Assembly (NCBI GenBank): GCA_022792975.1
Contig: JAAWCC010000138.1
Span: 1 to 9,931, forward strand
Length of the DNA: 9,931 bases
Origin: Clostridia bacterium
Lineage (GTDB): Bacteria > Bacillota_A > Clostridia > TANB77 > CAG-508
Direction of reading: 5' to 3'
The notes beneath the pieces are model-generated. The model did no database searches and was not told the origin of the DNA. It worked only from the letters and a program-made list of their open reading frames with translations. Positions 1 to 7,009 of this stretch are shown here, in pieces. Numbering within the stretch: the stretch's first letter is position 1; each line of letters begins with the position of its first letter. A program made the translations under genes and the position numbers.

Positions 1-68
1 ATACAAGATAAAGGATAAAATCCATTTCTTACTTGCACTTTAACTAAATCATAAACATCCTTTTTCAT
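1..68 (-). CDS. Partial unknown protein, N-terminal 22 residues
   Basis: A leftward reading frame begins with ATG at 68-66 and runs off the left edge of the window. The visible peptide is MKKDVYDLVKVQVRNGFY followed by PLSC. The start is chosen because a run of five G (75-79 on the complement) lies six bases upstream and a good SigA-type promoter lies further upstream. An ATG four bases earlier opens a frame that stops after seven codons, so it is not used. I do not recognise the family from so short a piece. Confidence that it is a gene is moderate and no function can be given. Confidence 0.5.
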   Translation of the reverse strand, partial: MKKDVYDLVKVQVRNGFYPLSC

Positions 69-103
69 ACATAGCCCCCATTTTTTGCTACAATACTTTT
101 GAT

Positions 104-132
104 ATTTTATCATAGATTACATAAAAAAACAA
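104..132 (-). promoter_or_regulatory. SigA-type promoter for the leftward partial gene
   Basis: On the complement, TTGTTT (132-127) and TAAAAT (109-104) are separated by 17 bases, upstream of the ATG at 68. It is back to back with the rightward promoter at 146-174. Confidence 0.5.
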
Positions 133-145
133 GCTATTTTTTAGA

Positions 146-174
146 TTGACACTAAATTTTTTTTATTATATAAT
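146..174 (+). promoter_or_regulatory. Consensus SigA-type promoter
   Basis: TTGACA (146-151) and TATAAT (169-174) are both perfect consensus hexamers with a 17-base spacer. The expected transcription start is about 180, giving a short leader before the Shine-Dalgarno site at 194 and the ATG at 204. This is the strongest promoter in the window and supports the small downstream gene being real. Confidence 0.8.
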
Positions 175-203
175 CTTATAAATAAAACAAACTGGAGAAA
201 AAA

Positions 204-480
204 ATGAAAAAGGAAGAAAACAAAAGAAAAATAAGTAAATCAAAAAAACTAGAAGGAAGGTATATTCATAAGAAAAAATATACCGTTCGGTCCTTTTGTT
301 CAAGTTAAAAAACTCAGAAAAAAGGATAAAATAAAAAAAGAAAAAATTCATGAAAGACTGTTAAAAAGAAAAAATATAAAAACGACAGTAAATTGCTTTC
401 AACTGGTAGCTATAAAAATTCCATGGTACACAAAAATAAAGAGAAGCTTCATGGGGTTCTTTGGGCGTTACTATGGATAA
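204..480 (+). CDS. Small, highly basic hypothetical protein (one CGG +1 site)
   Basis: ATG at 204 follows GGAGA (194-198) at five bases, under the consensus promoter at 146-174. Read straight, the frame stops at 306 after 34 residues. Skipping the C at 288 gives 91 residues ending at TAA 478-480. The first two thirds are very rich in lysine and arginine (for example KKLRKKDKIKKEKIHERLLK), with no signal peptide or membrane segment. The C-terminal part is less charged and ends in KRSFMGFFGRYYG. I do not recognise the family; the basic character would suit nucleic-acid binding, but that is a guess. The skip lies between Val28 and Gly29. The case for this gene rests on promoter, ribosome site and frame restoration rather than homology. 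Confidence 0.5.
288..291 (+). other. CGG-T +1 shift site in the small basic gene
   Basis: GTT-C-GGT. Unshifted reading reaches TAA at 306; skipping C288 reads Gly and keeps the frame open to 478. This is the weakest of the sites because the protein has no recognised homologue. Confidence 0.5.
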
Positions 481-499
481 TAAAAAAGTTGAAAAGCTA

Positions 500-528
500 T
501 TTACAATTTAATTGTTTAATGATATTAT
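500..528 (+). promoter_or_regulatory. Promoter of the LPQTG protein gene
   Basis: TTTACA (500-505) and TATTAT (523-528) are spaced by 17 bases. GGAGAGG (550-556) follows eight bases before the ATG at 565. Confidence 0.55.
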
Positions 529-564
529 AAAAACATAAAAATAAACAAAGGAGAGGAAAAAAAG

Positions 565-1549
565 ATGGAACACAAGATGAAAAAAATATTAAAACTAATT
601 TTGCTAGTAGCAATTATATGTGGAGGTCTTTTGTTATTAAATAGAAATGAAGTATATGCACAAGTAGAATATACAAGAGTAATTTCAAGTGGTGATGGAA
701 GCATAACTATAAAATTAACAGGAGTAACCTTAGACAAAACAAAATCATATTCATATGCTCTAACAAAGAAGGGGGGAGCACCAGAGGCTTGGCATGAGGT
801 TACAGAATATACAGAAAATACAGCAGAGGTATTATTAAATTCGGCAATTAGCGATATAGTAGAGGTACTAAAAACAACCGATACAGGGGTACTATATATA
901 AAAGATAATGCTGATAATAGTTATGTTGTAGATGAATTAACAGTAAATTTGAAGTTACCATATTTACAAGCAATACCTTATGGAGGTACAAATCTTTATA
1001 GTATAGCTTCGTTATATGGAAGTCTAGGATCAGATTATTCTGGTAAAAATACATATTATAAATGGACAAAAGTCAAAGACGAAAGCTTTATAGAGAAATT
1101 TCTAGATATTAAAAACAGTGATGGAAGCTTAACAGATTTAGAAGGCTATTTGTCAGAGGTGCCAACAGAAGGATATACTTCAGGAAGAAATATATACCAT
1201 TCACAATATAAAGATGGACTATATATAATATGGGTAAAATTAACAGGAGATAACTGTAAGACAGTATCAGGAGCAATAATTCATGATGGATTACCAGATG
1301 CAAGTAAATTAGAAGATTACATAGCAAGTAATCCAACAGAAGAGCCAGAGCCTACAAAGACTCCAGAGCCAACTGTAACACCAACTCCAGCACCAACTCC
1401 AACAGAAAAACCTAAAGATGATACAACAATTGGAACAAAATTACCTCAAACGGGTGTAGGTGTAGAGTTAACAATAGGATTAATAGTAATAATAATAGCT
1501 CGGAATAGTAGCATATAAAAAATATAATAAAAGTAAAGATATAAAATAA
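565..1549 (+). CDS. LPxTG cell-wall-anchored surface protein (one CGG +1 site)
   Basis: A secreted protein of 327 residues after correction. Residues 1 to about 32 form a signal peptide: MEHKMKK, a hydrophobic core and a VYA-Q cleavage-like site. A beta-rich, tyrosine-containing ectodomain of unknown family follows. A Pro/Thr/Glu-rich linker (about 256-286, repeated TPEPT and TPAPTPT units) would span the wall, then the sortase motif LPQTG (293-297) and a hydrophobic stretch. Read straight, the frame ends at 1518 just inside the membrane segment with no positive tail. Skipping C1501 continues as GIVAYKKYNKSKDIK and stops at 1547-1549, restoring the lysine-rich tail that sortase substrates carry. 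The start has a strong GGAGAGG site; Met5 (577) is an alternative. The gene stands alone with its own promoter and terminator. Its ligand or partner is unknown. Confidence 0.85.
1501..1504 (+). other. CGG-A +1 shift site in the LPQTG gene
   Basis: GCT-C-GGA. The shift falls inside the membrane anchor; unshifted translation ends at 1516-1518 and loses the charged stop-transfer tail. Confidence 0.8.
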
Positions 1550-1566
1550 AAGTTATATTTACTAAA

Positions 1567-1606
1567 AAAGCAAGGAGTCAGTGAAGTTATTTTGACTCCT
1601 TGCTTT
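1567..1606 (+). terminator. Rho-independent terminator of the LPQTG gene
   Basis: A perfect 14-bp stem pairs AAAGCAAGGAGTCA (1567-1580) with TGACTCCTTGCTTT (1593-1606) around a 12-base loop, followed by a T-rich tract. The A-rich left foot would allow it to work on the other strand as well. Confidence 0.85.
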
Positions 1607-1628
1607 ATTTTACTTTTTATTGTATAAC
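1600..1628 (+). promoter_or_regulatory. Possible promoter of the HtrA-type protease gene
   Basis: TTGCTT (1600-1605) and TATAAC (1623-1628) are spaced by 17 bases. The -35 box overlaps the right arm of the preceding terminator. It is plausible but not strong. Confidence 0.4.
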
Positions 1629-1647
1629 CTTCCAAAATATGGGTAAA

Positions 1648-1678
1648 ATTTACTTAAAAGATAGAAGTAAATGGAAGG
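1648..1678 (+). promoter_or_regulatory. Hairpin next to the protease Shine-Dalgarno site
   Basis: ATTTACTT (1648-1655) pairs perfectly with AAGTAAAT (1665-1672) around a nine-base loop. GGAAGG (1673-1678), immediately after, is part of the Shine-Dalgarno region and can pair with CCTTCC (1628-1633). The outer pairing is only possible in transcripts that start upstream of about 1628. Its regulatory meaning is an inference. Confidence 0.3.
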
Positions 1679-1687
1679 GAGTAGACC

Positions 1688-2823
1688 TTGAAAAGTTACA
1701 ATAATTACAAGAAAAAAGAAAAAACACATATACTAACATGGGTTATAGGTGAACTTATTTTTATATTCATTGTCGCAACAACAGCAATTATTTTATACGA
1801 TATGTACATAAATATAGAAGTAGCCCCAGATGAAAAATATAAACCAGAGAAAATTTCGAAGCAAGTAAATGTAGAAAGCACAAATGATATGAGCGAAATA
1901 ATAGAAAATACATCAAAAAGTGTGGTTCGGAATATCAAAAATAGTTGTAAATAATACAGGGATTTTTAGTATAAATTCAGAAAAGACATTGTCACTTCGG
2001 AAGCGGAATAATAGTTTCAGATGATGGATATATATTGACAAATGAACATGTAAGCGGTGGCAGATATAGCAAATGTTATGTGAGTATAGCAGGAGAAAAA
2101 GAGGAATATCAAGGTACAGTAATTTGGGCAGACAGTGATATAGATTTAAGTATAATAAAAATAAATAAGTTAGGATTAACACCAGCAAATTTAGGAAATT
2201 CAGATAATATAAAAATAGCAAACAAAGTATATGCAATAGGGAATCCAATAGGGATAGAATTTGAAAGAACAGTAACAGGAGGAATAATAAGTGCAGTAGA
2301 TAGAACGATAAAACTACAAGAAAATGAGGAATATTCATATATGGAGGATTTAATTCAAACAGATGCAACAATAAACAATGGAAACAGTGGTGGACCACTT
2401 GTAAATGAGGTAGGAGAGGTAATAGGAATAAACACAGTAAAAATACAAGAAGCAGAAGGAATTGGTTTTGCAATTCCAATAAATCTAGTAAAGCCAATAA
2501 TACAAAGGTTAAAAACAGAGGGAAGCTTCCAAGAGGCAGGTATAGGAATATATGCATATGATAAAGAAGTTGTACAATACTTAGAAGAAAATATAGAAAT
2601 AGAAAAAGGAATATATGTTGTTTCAGTAAAAGAAGACGGAGCAGCTTACGGAAAAGGAATTTTGGTCGGAGACATTATAACAAAAATAGATAATATGGAG
2701 TTAAACAAAATGAGTGACCTAAGAAAGTATATATACACAAAAAGTCCAGGAGATAAAGTAATGTTAATGCTAGAGAGAAAAGGTAAAAATTTCGGAATAG
2801 AAATAGAATTAGGTAAAAAATAA
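1688..2823 (+). CDS. Membrane-anchored HtrA/DegP-type serine protease with PDZ domain (two CGG +1 sites)
   Basis: The corrected protein has 377 residues. The start is TTG at 1688, six bases after GGGAG (1677-1681). Residues about 18-40 are a single membrane segment, so the protease faces outward. A linker leads to a trypsin-like domain with His120 (TNEHV), Asp152 (DIDLSIIKI) and Ser233 in GNSGGPL (231-237). A PDZ-like region fills the last 100 residues (GIYVVSVKEDGAAYGKGI, GDIITKIDNMEL). HtrA proteases degrade or refold damaged exported proteins. Two C skips, at 1928 and 1998, are needed; straight reading ends at 1954 as an 88-residue anchor with no protease. The skips restore SKSVVGISKIVV and TLSLGSGIIVSDDGYILTN, the conserved entry to the HtrA domain. 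It is convergent with the next gene across a shared terminator. Confidence 0.92.
1928..1931 (+). other. CGG-A +1 shift site 1 in the HtrA-type gene
   Basis: GTT-C-GGA. Unshifted stop at 1952-1954, before the catalytic domain. The corrected junction reads SVV-GIS. Confidence 0.85.
1998..2001 (+). other. CGG-A +1 shift site 2 in the HtrA-type gene
   Basis: CTT-C-GGA. Unshifted stop at 2022-2024. The corrected reading gives LGSGIIVSDDGYILTN, a textbook HtrA motif. Three bases downstream, AGC-GGA contains an out-of-phase CGG that needs no shift, a useful internal control. Confidence 0.9.
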
Positions 2824-2831
2824 GATAAACA

Positions 2832-2881
2832 AAATACACCTACAAATGTCTGATTATCAATCTAACATTTGAGGTGTATTT
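2832..2881. terminator. Bidirectional terminator between convergent genes
   Basis: AAATACACCT..AAATGT (2832-2849) pairs with ACATTTGAGGTGTATTT (2865-2881), with one bulged A at 2842 and a 15-base loop. A runs on one side and T runs on the other fit termination of both the protease gene and the leftward phosphoribosyltransferase gene. Confidence 0.8.
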
Positions 2882-2893
2882 ATATAGTTCAAA

Positions 2894-3754
2894 CTAATTT
2901 TCAAGTCCATACAAATTTCCTTCAACACAAAGTCGAGCGCGAACGACTGTCTTTTCATCAGAATGAAGTGCTTCCTCCAAAAACTCAGGATGCTTGGTTA
3001 AAAATTGCTTCATAGTTTCGTCAGGCTCTTCATAGAATTTATTTAACATAGAATATTGATCTTCACTGATAATACCCATATCTAAAGCCTTTTTAAACAT
3101 ACTAGGTGCAATTTGTGTAAGCGAATATGCATCAATTCCAAGAGATTTAAGTCGATCATTTCCACCTTGCATTCTATCAACAACGACAACGCTCCAAATA
3201 ATTTCAGCTCCAAGAGATTGAACAGCTGGTATCCAAGCACGAACATAACTAGACGCAGCAGTAACTAAATCTGCAATATGTAAAACCTTTTTTCCAGATA
3301 AATCTTTAGAAGAGCTAGTGTCTTTAAAATCAGCAGAAGAAACTACACAAGATAAATCTTTAAAGACAGTAATAAATGGCTTTTTTAGCAAGTATGCAAC
3401 GATATTTGCAAAAAACCAATCTCTTCTTTCCCCACCTGAAACATAATCAATCTCGTCAACATTTATAGTATTTTTAATAAAATCAACCATTTCATCAATA
3501 ACTTCCTTGTAAATTGCATTTGAGTTATATTGCTCAAGGCACTTATCAAGAATTTTCTTAGAAATACCCATTTTATCTTCTTTTTCAACATCAATAAATT
3601 TCAAAAATTCAACAGCACTTTCCTCACTTCCATAAAGAAAATGTGTATTAATAAAGTAAGGACCTATTTTTCCTGAGGTATACCAAAAAGGCTTGTTATT
3701 AGGACAAACCTTAAATGCATTTGTTTTAAATAAATATGAAACCAAATTACTCAT
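2894..3754 (-). CDS. Orotate phosphoribosyltransferase-like protein, long variant
   Basis: A 286-residue protein whose order of motifs follows orotate phosphoribosyltransferase, which joins orotate to PRPP to make OMP. YTSGKIGPYFINT (25-37) matches the N-terminal substrate loop. VLHIADLVTAASS (157-169) sits where the PRPP-binding loop (usually VEDVxTTGGS) belongs, followed by a typical LGAEII...VVVDRMQGG stretch. The PRPP loop keeps the Asp, but TTGG is replaced by TAAS, and about 50 extra residues follow the substrate loop, so the protein is longer than the usual 180-220 residues. GGAGG precedes the ATG at 3754. It is divergent from pyrC and would supply the only missing step between PyrD and PyrF here. 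No in-frame CGG and no frameshift. The fold assignment is firm; its exact activity is less certain. Confidence 0.72.
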   Translation of the reverse strand: MSNLVSYLFKTNAFKVCPNNKPFWYTSGKIGPYFINTHFLYGSEESAVEFLKFIDVEKEDKMGISKKILDKCLEQYNSNAIYKEVIDEMVDFIKNTINVDEIDYVSGGERRDWFFANIVAYLLKKPFITVFKDLSCVVSSADFKDTSSSKDLSGKKVLHIADLVTAASSYVRAWIPAVQSLGAEIIWSVVVVDRMQGGNDRLKSLGIDAYSLTQIAPSMFKKALDMGIISEDQYSMLNKFYEEPDETMKQFLTKHPEFLEEALHSDEKTVVRARLCVEGNLYGLEN

Positions 3755-3780
3755 ACTTTATTCCTCCTTTTCTACTTAAT

Positions 3781-3809
3781 ATAATACTTGAAAACTTGCG
3801 GAAAGTCAA
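3781..3809 (-). promoter_or_regulatory. Promoter of the PyrE-like gene
   Basis: On the complement, TTGACT (3809-3804) and TATTAT (3786-3781) are spaced by 17 bases, upstream of a GGAGG site and the ATG at 3754. A nine-base palindrome, CAAGACTTG (3807-3815), overlaps the -35 box and could be an operator in this divergent region. Confidence 0.6.
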
Positions 3810-3834
3810 GACTTGAGTCGAAAAATTGTTAAAT

Positions 3835-3863
3835 TTGACACTTGAAAAAAAAAACAATACATG
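3835..3863 (+). promoter_or_regulatory. Possible promoter of the pyr operon
   Basis: A perfect TTGACA at 3835-3840 faces pyrC. The hexamer at 17 bases is the poor TACATG (3858-3863); the better TATTAT (3865-3870) is too far at 24 bases. The -35 box is convincing and the -10 box uncertain. No PyrR-type attenuator hairpin is seen in the short leader before 3896. Confidence 0.35.
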
Positions 3864-3895
3864 ATATTATTAAACAAAAAACAGGAGGTCAATAT

Positions 3896-5170
3896 ATGAG
3901 TAGTATATTACTAAAAAATGGCATAGTATTAGATTATGCAAGTAGTACAAACGAGAAATTAGACATAAAAATAGAAAATGGAAAAATAACAAAACTAGAA
4001 AAGAGCATAAATGAAGAAGCGGATAAAACAATAGACTGTGAAGGGTTATATATAATGCCAGGATTAATAGATATGCACTGCCATTTAAGGGAGCCAGGCT
4101 TTGAACATAAGGAAACAATAGAAACAGGAGCAAAAAGCGCAGTAAAGGGAGGATTTACAACAATCTGCCCAATGCCAAATACAAAGCCAACACCAGATAA
4201 TCCAGAAACATTAAAATACATATTAAATAGAGCAAAAGAAGTTAACTTATGTAATATACTATCATACTCAAGTGTAACAAGAGGAGAAAAAGGAGAAGAA
4301 TTAGTAAACTTCAAAGAAATGCTAGAGGCAGGAGCAGTTGCCTTCTCAGATGATGGAATGCCAGTAGAAAATGCAAAAATGATAAGAGATGCAATGCTAG
4401 AAGTAAATAAATTAGGAAGCTTCTTATCAGAGCACTGTGAAGAAAAATCAGTTGCAAAAGGTGCAATAAACGCAGGAGAAGTTGCAGAAGACTTAGGGGT
4501 AGAAGGAGTTCTTCCAGAAGCAGAAGAAATAATGGCTGCACGTGATATAGTGATTGCAGAAACCAACAATTTACATACACATATATGCCATATAAGCACA
4601 AAGACTTCAGTAAACATGATAAGAGATGCCAAAAAAAGAGGAGTAAATGTAACATGTGAAACTTGTCCACATTATTATTTCTTTACAGAAGAAGAAGTAA
4701 GAAAATCGGGTGCAAATGCAAAAATGAATCCACCCTTGAGGCGTGAAATAGACAAACAAGAAATAATAAAGGGCTTGAAAGACGGAACAATAGATGCAAT
4801 AATAACAGACCATGCACCACATGCAAAAGAAGAAAAAGACCAAGAACTAGCAAAAGCACCAAACGGAATAATAGGCTTTGAAACAGCATTAGCTGCAACA
4901 ATCACAGCATTAGTAGATAAAGGACATTTAACATATTTAGATATGGTAAGATTAATGTCATATAGTCCAGCCAAGCTATTAGAAATAGACAAAGGAGAAA
5001 TAGGGGTAGGTAAAACAGCGGATCTTTGTATTTTTGACCCAAATAAAGAATACACCTATACAGAAGATATGATAGTATCAAAATCAAAAAATACACCATT
5101 TATAGGAAAAAAGCTAAAAGGACAAGTCAATTATACAATAGTAAATGGAAATATTGTATTTCAAAAGTAA
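3896..5170 (+). CDS. pyrC: Dihydroorotase, class I
   Basis: PyrC closes carbamoyl-aspartate to dihydroorotate, the third step of UMP synthesis. The 424-residue protein has the amidohydrolase metal motif DMHCHLREPG (59-68; ligands His61 and His63, substrate-binding Arg65), the SEHCEE and HICHIST histidine ligands, substrate motif NPPLR and catalytic TDHAPH (304-309, Asp305). Length and motifs match the standard bacterial class I enzyme. ATG 3896 is chosen because AGGAGGT (3883-3889) lies six bases upstream; a TTG at 3842 would add 18 residues without a ribosome site. First gene of the pyrC-pyrF-pyrK-pyrD-maf run. It contains no in-frame CGG and needs no frame correction across 424 codons, a good control for sequence quality. 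Confidence 0.96.
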   Translation: MSSILLKNGIVLDYASSTNEKLDIKIENGKITKLEKSINEEADKTIDCEGLYIMPGLIDMHCHLREPGFEHKETIETGAKSAVKGGFTTICPMPNTKPTPDNPETLKYILNRAKEVNLCNILSYSSVTRGEKGEELVNFKEMLEAGAVAFSDDGMPVENAKMIRDAMLEVNKLGSFLSEHCEEKSVAKGAINAGEVAEDLGVEGVLPEAEEIMAARDIVIAETNNLHTHICHISTKTSVNMIRDAKKRGVNVTCETCPHYYFFTEEEVRKSGANAKMNPPLRREIDKQEIIKGLKDGTIDAIITDHAPHAKEEKDQELAKAPNGIIGFETALAATITALVDKGHLTYLDMVRLMSYSPAKLLEIDKGEIGVGKTADLCIFDPNKEYTYTEDMIVSKSKNTPFIGKKLKGQVNYTIVNGNIVFQK

Positions 5171-5200
5171 ATAAGATATTTGTAAATTAAAAAAGTAAGC

Positions 5201-5262
5201 TTTAACAATCATTAACATATAAAAGAATATTAGAAAGTAGAGAAGGATAAATAATTGTTAAA
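5201..5262 (+). repeat. Inverted repeat in the pyrC-pyrF spacer
   Basis: TTTAACAAT (5201-5209) and ATTGTTAAA (5254-5262) are perfect inverted copies flanking 44 bases, ending just before the pyrF Shine-Dalgarno site. The 108-base spacer is otherwise A-rich with no clear terminator or promoter. It could fold in RNA or be chance in A/T-rich DNA. Confidence 0.3.
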
Positions 5263-5278
5263 ACAAAAGGAGAGGAAA

Positions 5279-6214
5279 ATGAAAAACGCAATAGACAATC
5301 TAATAGAAAAAATTCAAGAGAAAAACAATCCAACAGTAATAGGCTTAGATCCAAGATATGACATGATACCGAATTGCATAAAAAGTAAATATTCAAAGGA
5401 TTTAGAAGGAGCAGGAAAAGCAATAATAGAATTTAATAAGGACTTAATAGATGCCACACACGATATAATTCCAGCAGTAAAACCGCAAATAGCATTTTAT
5501 GAAATGTTTGGTGCTCCAGGGATAAAAGCATTTGAGGAAACATGTCAATATGCTAAATCAAAAGGAATGATAATAATTCGGAGATATGAAAAGAGGAGAT
5601 ATAGGAACAACAGCAGAAGCTTATTCAAATGCCTCGATAGGAAAAACAAGTATAGGAGAAAGCCTGCACAGTATATTTGATGTAGAATTTGTAACAGTAA
5701 ATCCATACCTTGGGGCAGATGGAATAAAGCCATTTGTGGAGGATTGTAAACGCTATGGGAAGGGTATATTCGTGCTAGTTAAAACCTCGAATAAATCATC
5801 AGGAGAACTTCAAGACTTAGAGACAAAAGACGGACAAAAAATATATGAAAAAGTTGCAGAGCTTGTAAACCAATGGGGAAAAGACTTAATACGGAGAAAA
5901 TGGATATAGTAGTATATCAGCAGTAGTTGGTGCAACATATCCGAAACAACTAGAGGAGCTAAGAAAAGTTATGCCACACGCATACTTTTTAATACCAGGA
6001 TATGGTGCACAAGGAGGAAAAGCGGAGGACATAGCTTTAGGATTTGACTCAAAAGGACTTCGGAGGAATTGTAAATGCATCAAGAAGCTTGATTTGTGCA
6101 TATAAATCAGAAATGTGGAGAGAAAAATTCAAGGAAGAAGAATTCAAAGAGGCAACAAAAAGTGAAGCAATTAGAATGAGAGATGAGATAAATTCAAAAA
6201 TTATAAGGGGGTAG
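5279..6214 (+). CDS. pyrF: Orotidine 5'-phosphate decarboxylase, long (type 2) form (three CGG +1 sites)
   Basis: PyrF decarboxylates OMP to UMP, the last step of the pathway. The corrected protein has 310 residues, the length of the long bacterial form. [12 protein letters not shown] near the N-terminus, the catalytic GDMKRGDIG (101-109, with Asp102, Lys104 and Asp107), [15 protein letters not shown] and the phosphate-binding [10 protein letters not shown] all fit. The ATG at 5279 lies six bases after AGGAG (5268-5272). Three C skips, at 5579, 5892 and 6061, are required. The first falls directly before Gly101 of the catalytic motif, so unshifted product (stop at 5680) has no active site. 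The last gives [14 protein letters not shown]. The stop at 6212-6214 is four bases before the pyrK ATG, so translation is probably coupled. Confidence 0.93.
5579..5582 (+). other. CGG-A +1 shift site 1 in pyrF
   Basis: ATT-C-GGA. Restores KGMIII-GDMKRGD, the OMP decarboxylase catalytic motif. Unshifted stop at 5678-5680. Confidence 0.92.
5892..5895 (+). other. CGG-A +1 shift site 2 in pyrF
   Basis: ATA-C-GGA. Restores [19 protein letters not shown]. Unshifted stop at 5907-5909, only five codons on. Confidence 0.9.
6061..6064 (+). other. CGG-A +1 shift site 3 in pyrF
   Basis: CTT-C-GGA followed by GGAATTGTA. Restores [12 protein letters not shown]. Unshifted stop at 6103-6105. Ten bases around this site (CTTCGGAGGAATTG) are identical to the first pyrD site. 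Confidence 0.9.
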
Positions 6215-6218
6215 AAAA

Positions 6219-6997
6219 ATGCCAAGTCATGTGAAAGCAAAACTAATAAAAAAGGAAAAATTAACAACAGGGATTTATAAATTTTCAGTAGCTTCAGAGG
6301 AAATAGCTAAAACAGCAAAACCACGGACAATTTTTAGAAATAAGAGTACAAGATAAAATAGAGCCACTACTAAGAAGACCAATAAGTATATATAATATAG
6401 AACAAGATATTGTAGAATTTATATTCCAAGTTAGAGGAAAAGGAACAGAAATTTTAGCAGAAAAAGAAGAAGGAGAAGAAATAGACATACTCCGGTCCAC
6501 TAGGAGGTGGTAACTTTACATTCGAGGGAAAGAAAAACATAGCGATAATAGGTGGAGGGATAGGAATATTCCCATTATATGAACTTGCAAAGGAAGCAAA
6601 AGAAGCAGCAAATATCAATATGTATTTAGGCTTTAGAAGCAAAGATTTCGTAGTATTAGAGGAGGAATATAAAAAAGTATCAAATAAATTTATACTTACA
6701 ACAGACGATGGAAGTTATGGTGAAAAAGGCTTTGCCATAAATTTCTTAAAAGAGGATTTAGTAAATGAAGAAATAGATGGGATTTATGCTTGCGGGCCAC
6801 TTCCAATGCTAAGAGCAGTAAAAGAACTTGCAAAAGAAAGGAATATACCATGCCAAATATCACTAGAAGAAAGAATGGGATGTGGTATAGGAGTATGCTT
6901 AGGCTGCGCAGTAAAAATAAGTGTGCAGGAGCAAACAGTATATGGACATGTTTGCAAAGGTGGTCCAGTATTTGATGCAAGCATTGTTGAAATATAG
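6219..6997 (+). CDS. pyrK: Dihydroorotate dehydrogenase B electron-transfer subunit (two CGG +1 sites)
   Basis: PyrK carries FAD and a 2Fe-2S cluster and passes electrons from PyrD to NAD+. The corrected protein has 258 residues. The N-terminal FAD domain has KPGQFLEIRV and the RRPISIYN flavin motif, then GPLGGG (92-97). The NAD-binding part has IAIIGGGIGIFPLYELAKEA and YACGPLPML. The cluster ligands are Cys221, Cys226, Cys229 and Cys245 (CX4CX2CX15C). ATG 6219 follows AGGGGG, which overlaps the pyrF end. Two C skips are needed: 6324 restores AKPGQFLEI, and 6493 restores IDILGPLGGGN. Straight reading of the start would stop at 6356, before either cofactor domain is complete. Thirteen bases separate it from pyrD, its partner subunit. 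Confidence 0.93.
6324..6327 (+). other. CGG-A +1 shift site 1 in pyrK
   Basis: CCA-C-GGA. Restores AKP-GQFLEI, a conserved flavoprotein motif. Unshifted stop at 6354-6356. Peptidyl-tRNA-Pro on CCA would re-pair badly on CAC, which argues against simple P-site slippage. Confidence 0.9.
6493..6496 (+). other. CGG-T +1 shift site 2 in pyrK
   Basis: CTC-C-GGT. Restores IDIL-GPLGGGNF. Unshifted stop at 6511-6513. The only site where the preceding codon ends in C, so the extra base could be either of two Cs. Confidence 0.88.
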
Positions 6998-7009
6998 GAG
7001 GTAGAAAGA

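Noticed and set aside
166..351. Leftward Phe-rich open frame opposite the small basic gene
   Set aside because: Its Phe/Leu-rich translation is the usual complement of A-rich coding DNA, and it overlaps the rightward promoter and ribosome site.
1988..2010. CGG at AGC-GGA (2003-2006) and other CGG such as GAC-GGA (2639), TAC-GGA, GTC-GGA, GGC-GGA (7733) as further shift sites
   Set aside because: These CGG are out of phase, formed by a codon ending in C before a Gly codon. The reading frame is intact across them.
3842..3895. Upstream TTG start for pyrC
   Set aside because: No ribosome site precedes it, the added residues are not part of the family, and AGGAGGT before ATG 3896 is ideal.
5579..5680. 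Reassignment of CGG to another single amino acid
   Set aside because: Changing the meaning of the triplet does not restore the frame; a stop follows within 4 to 45 codons at every site, and homology continues only in the +1 frame.
5586..5909. Separate small gene starting at the ATG inside pyrF (5586)
   Set aside because: It is the continuation of pyrF after the first shift; the Met is part of GDMKRGD and has no ribosome site of its own.
6620..6997. Independent ferredoxin-like gene starting inside pyrK
   Set aside because: It is the C-terminal half of PyrK in the post-shift frame, with continuous homology from 6219.
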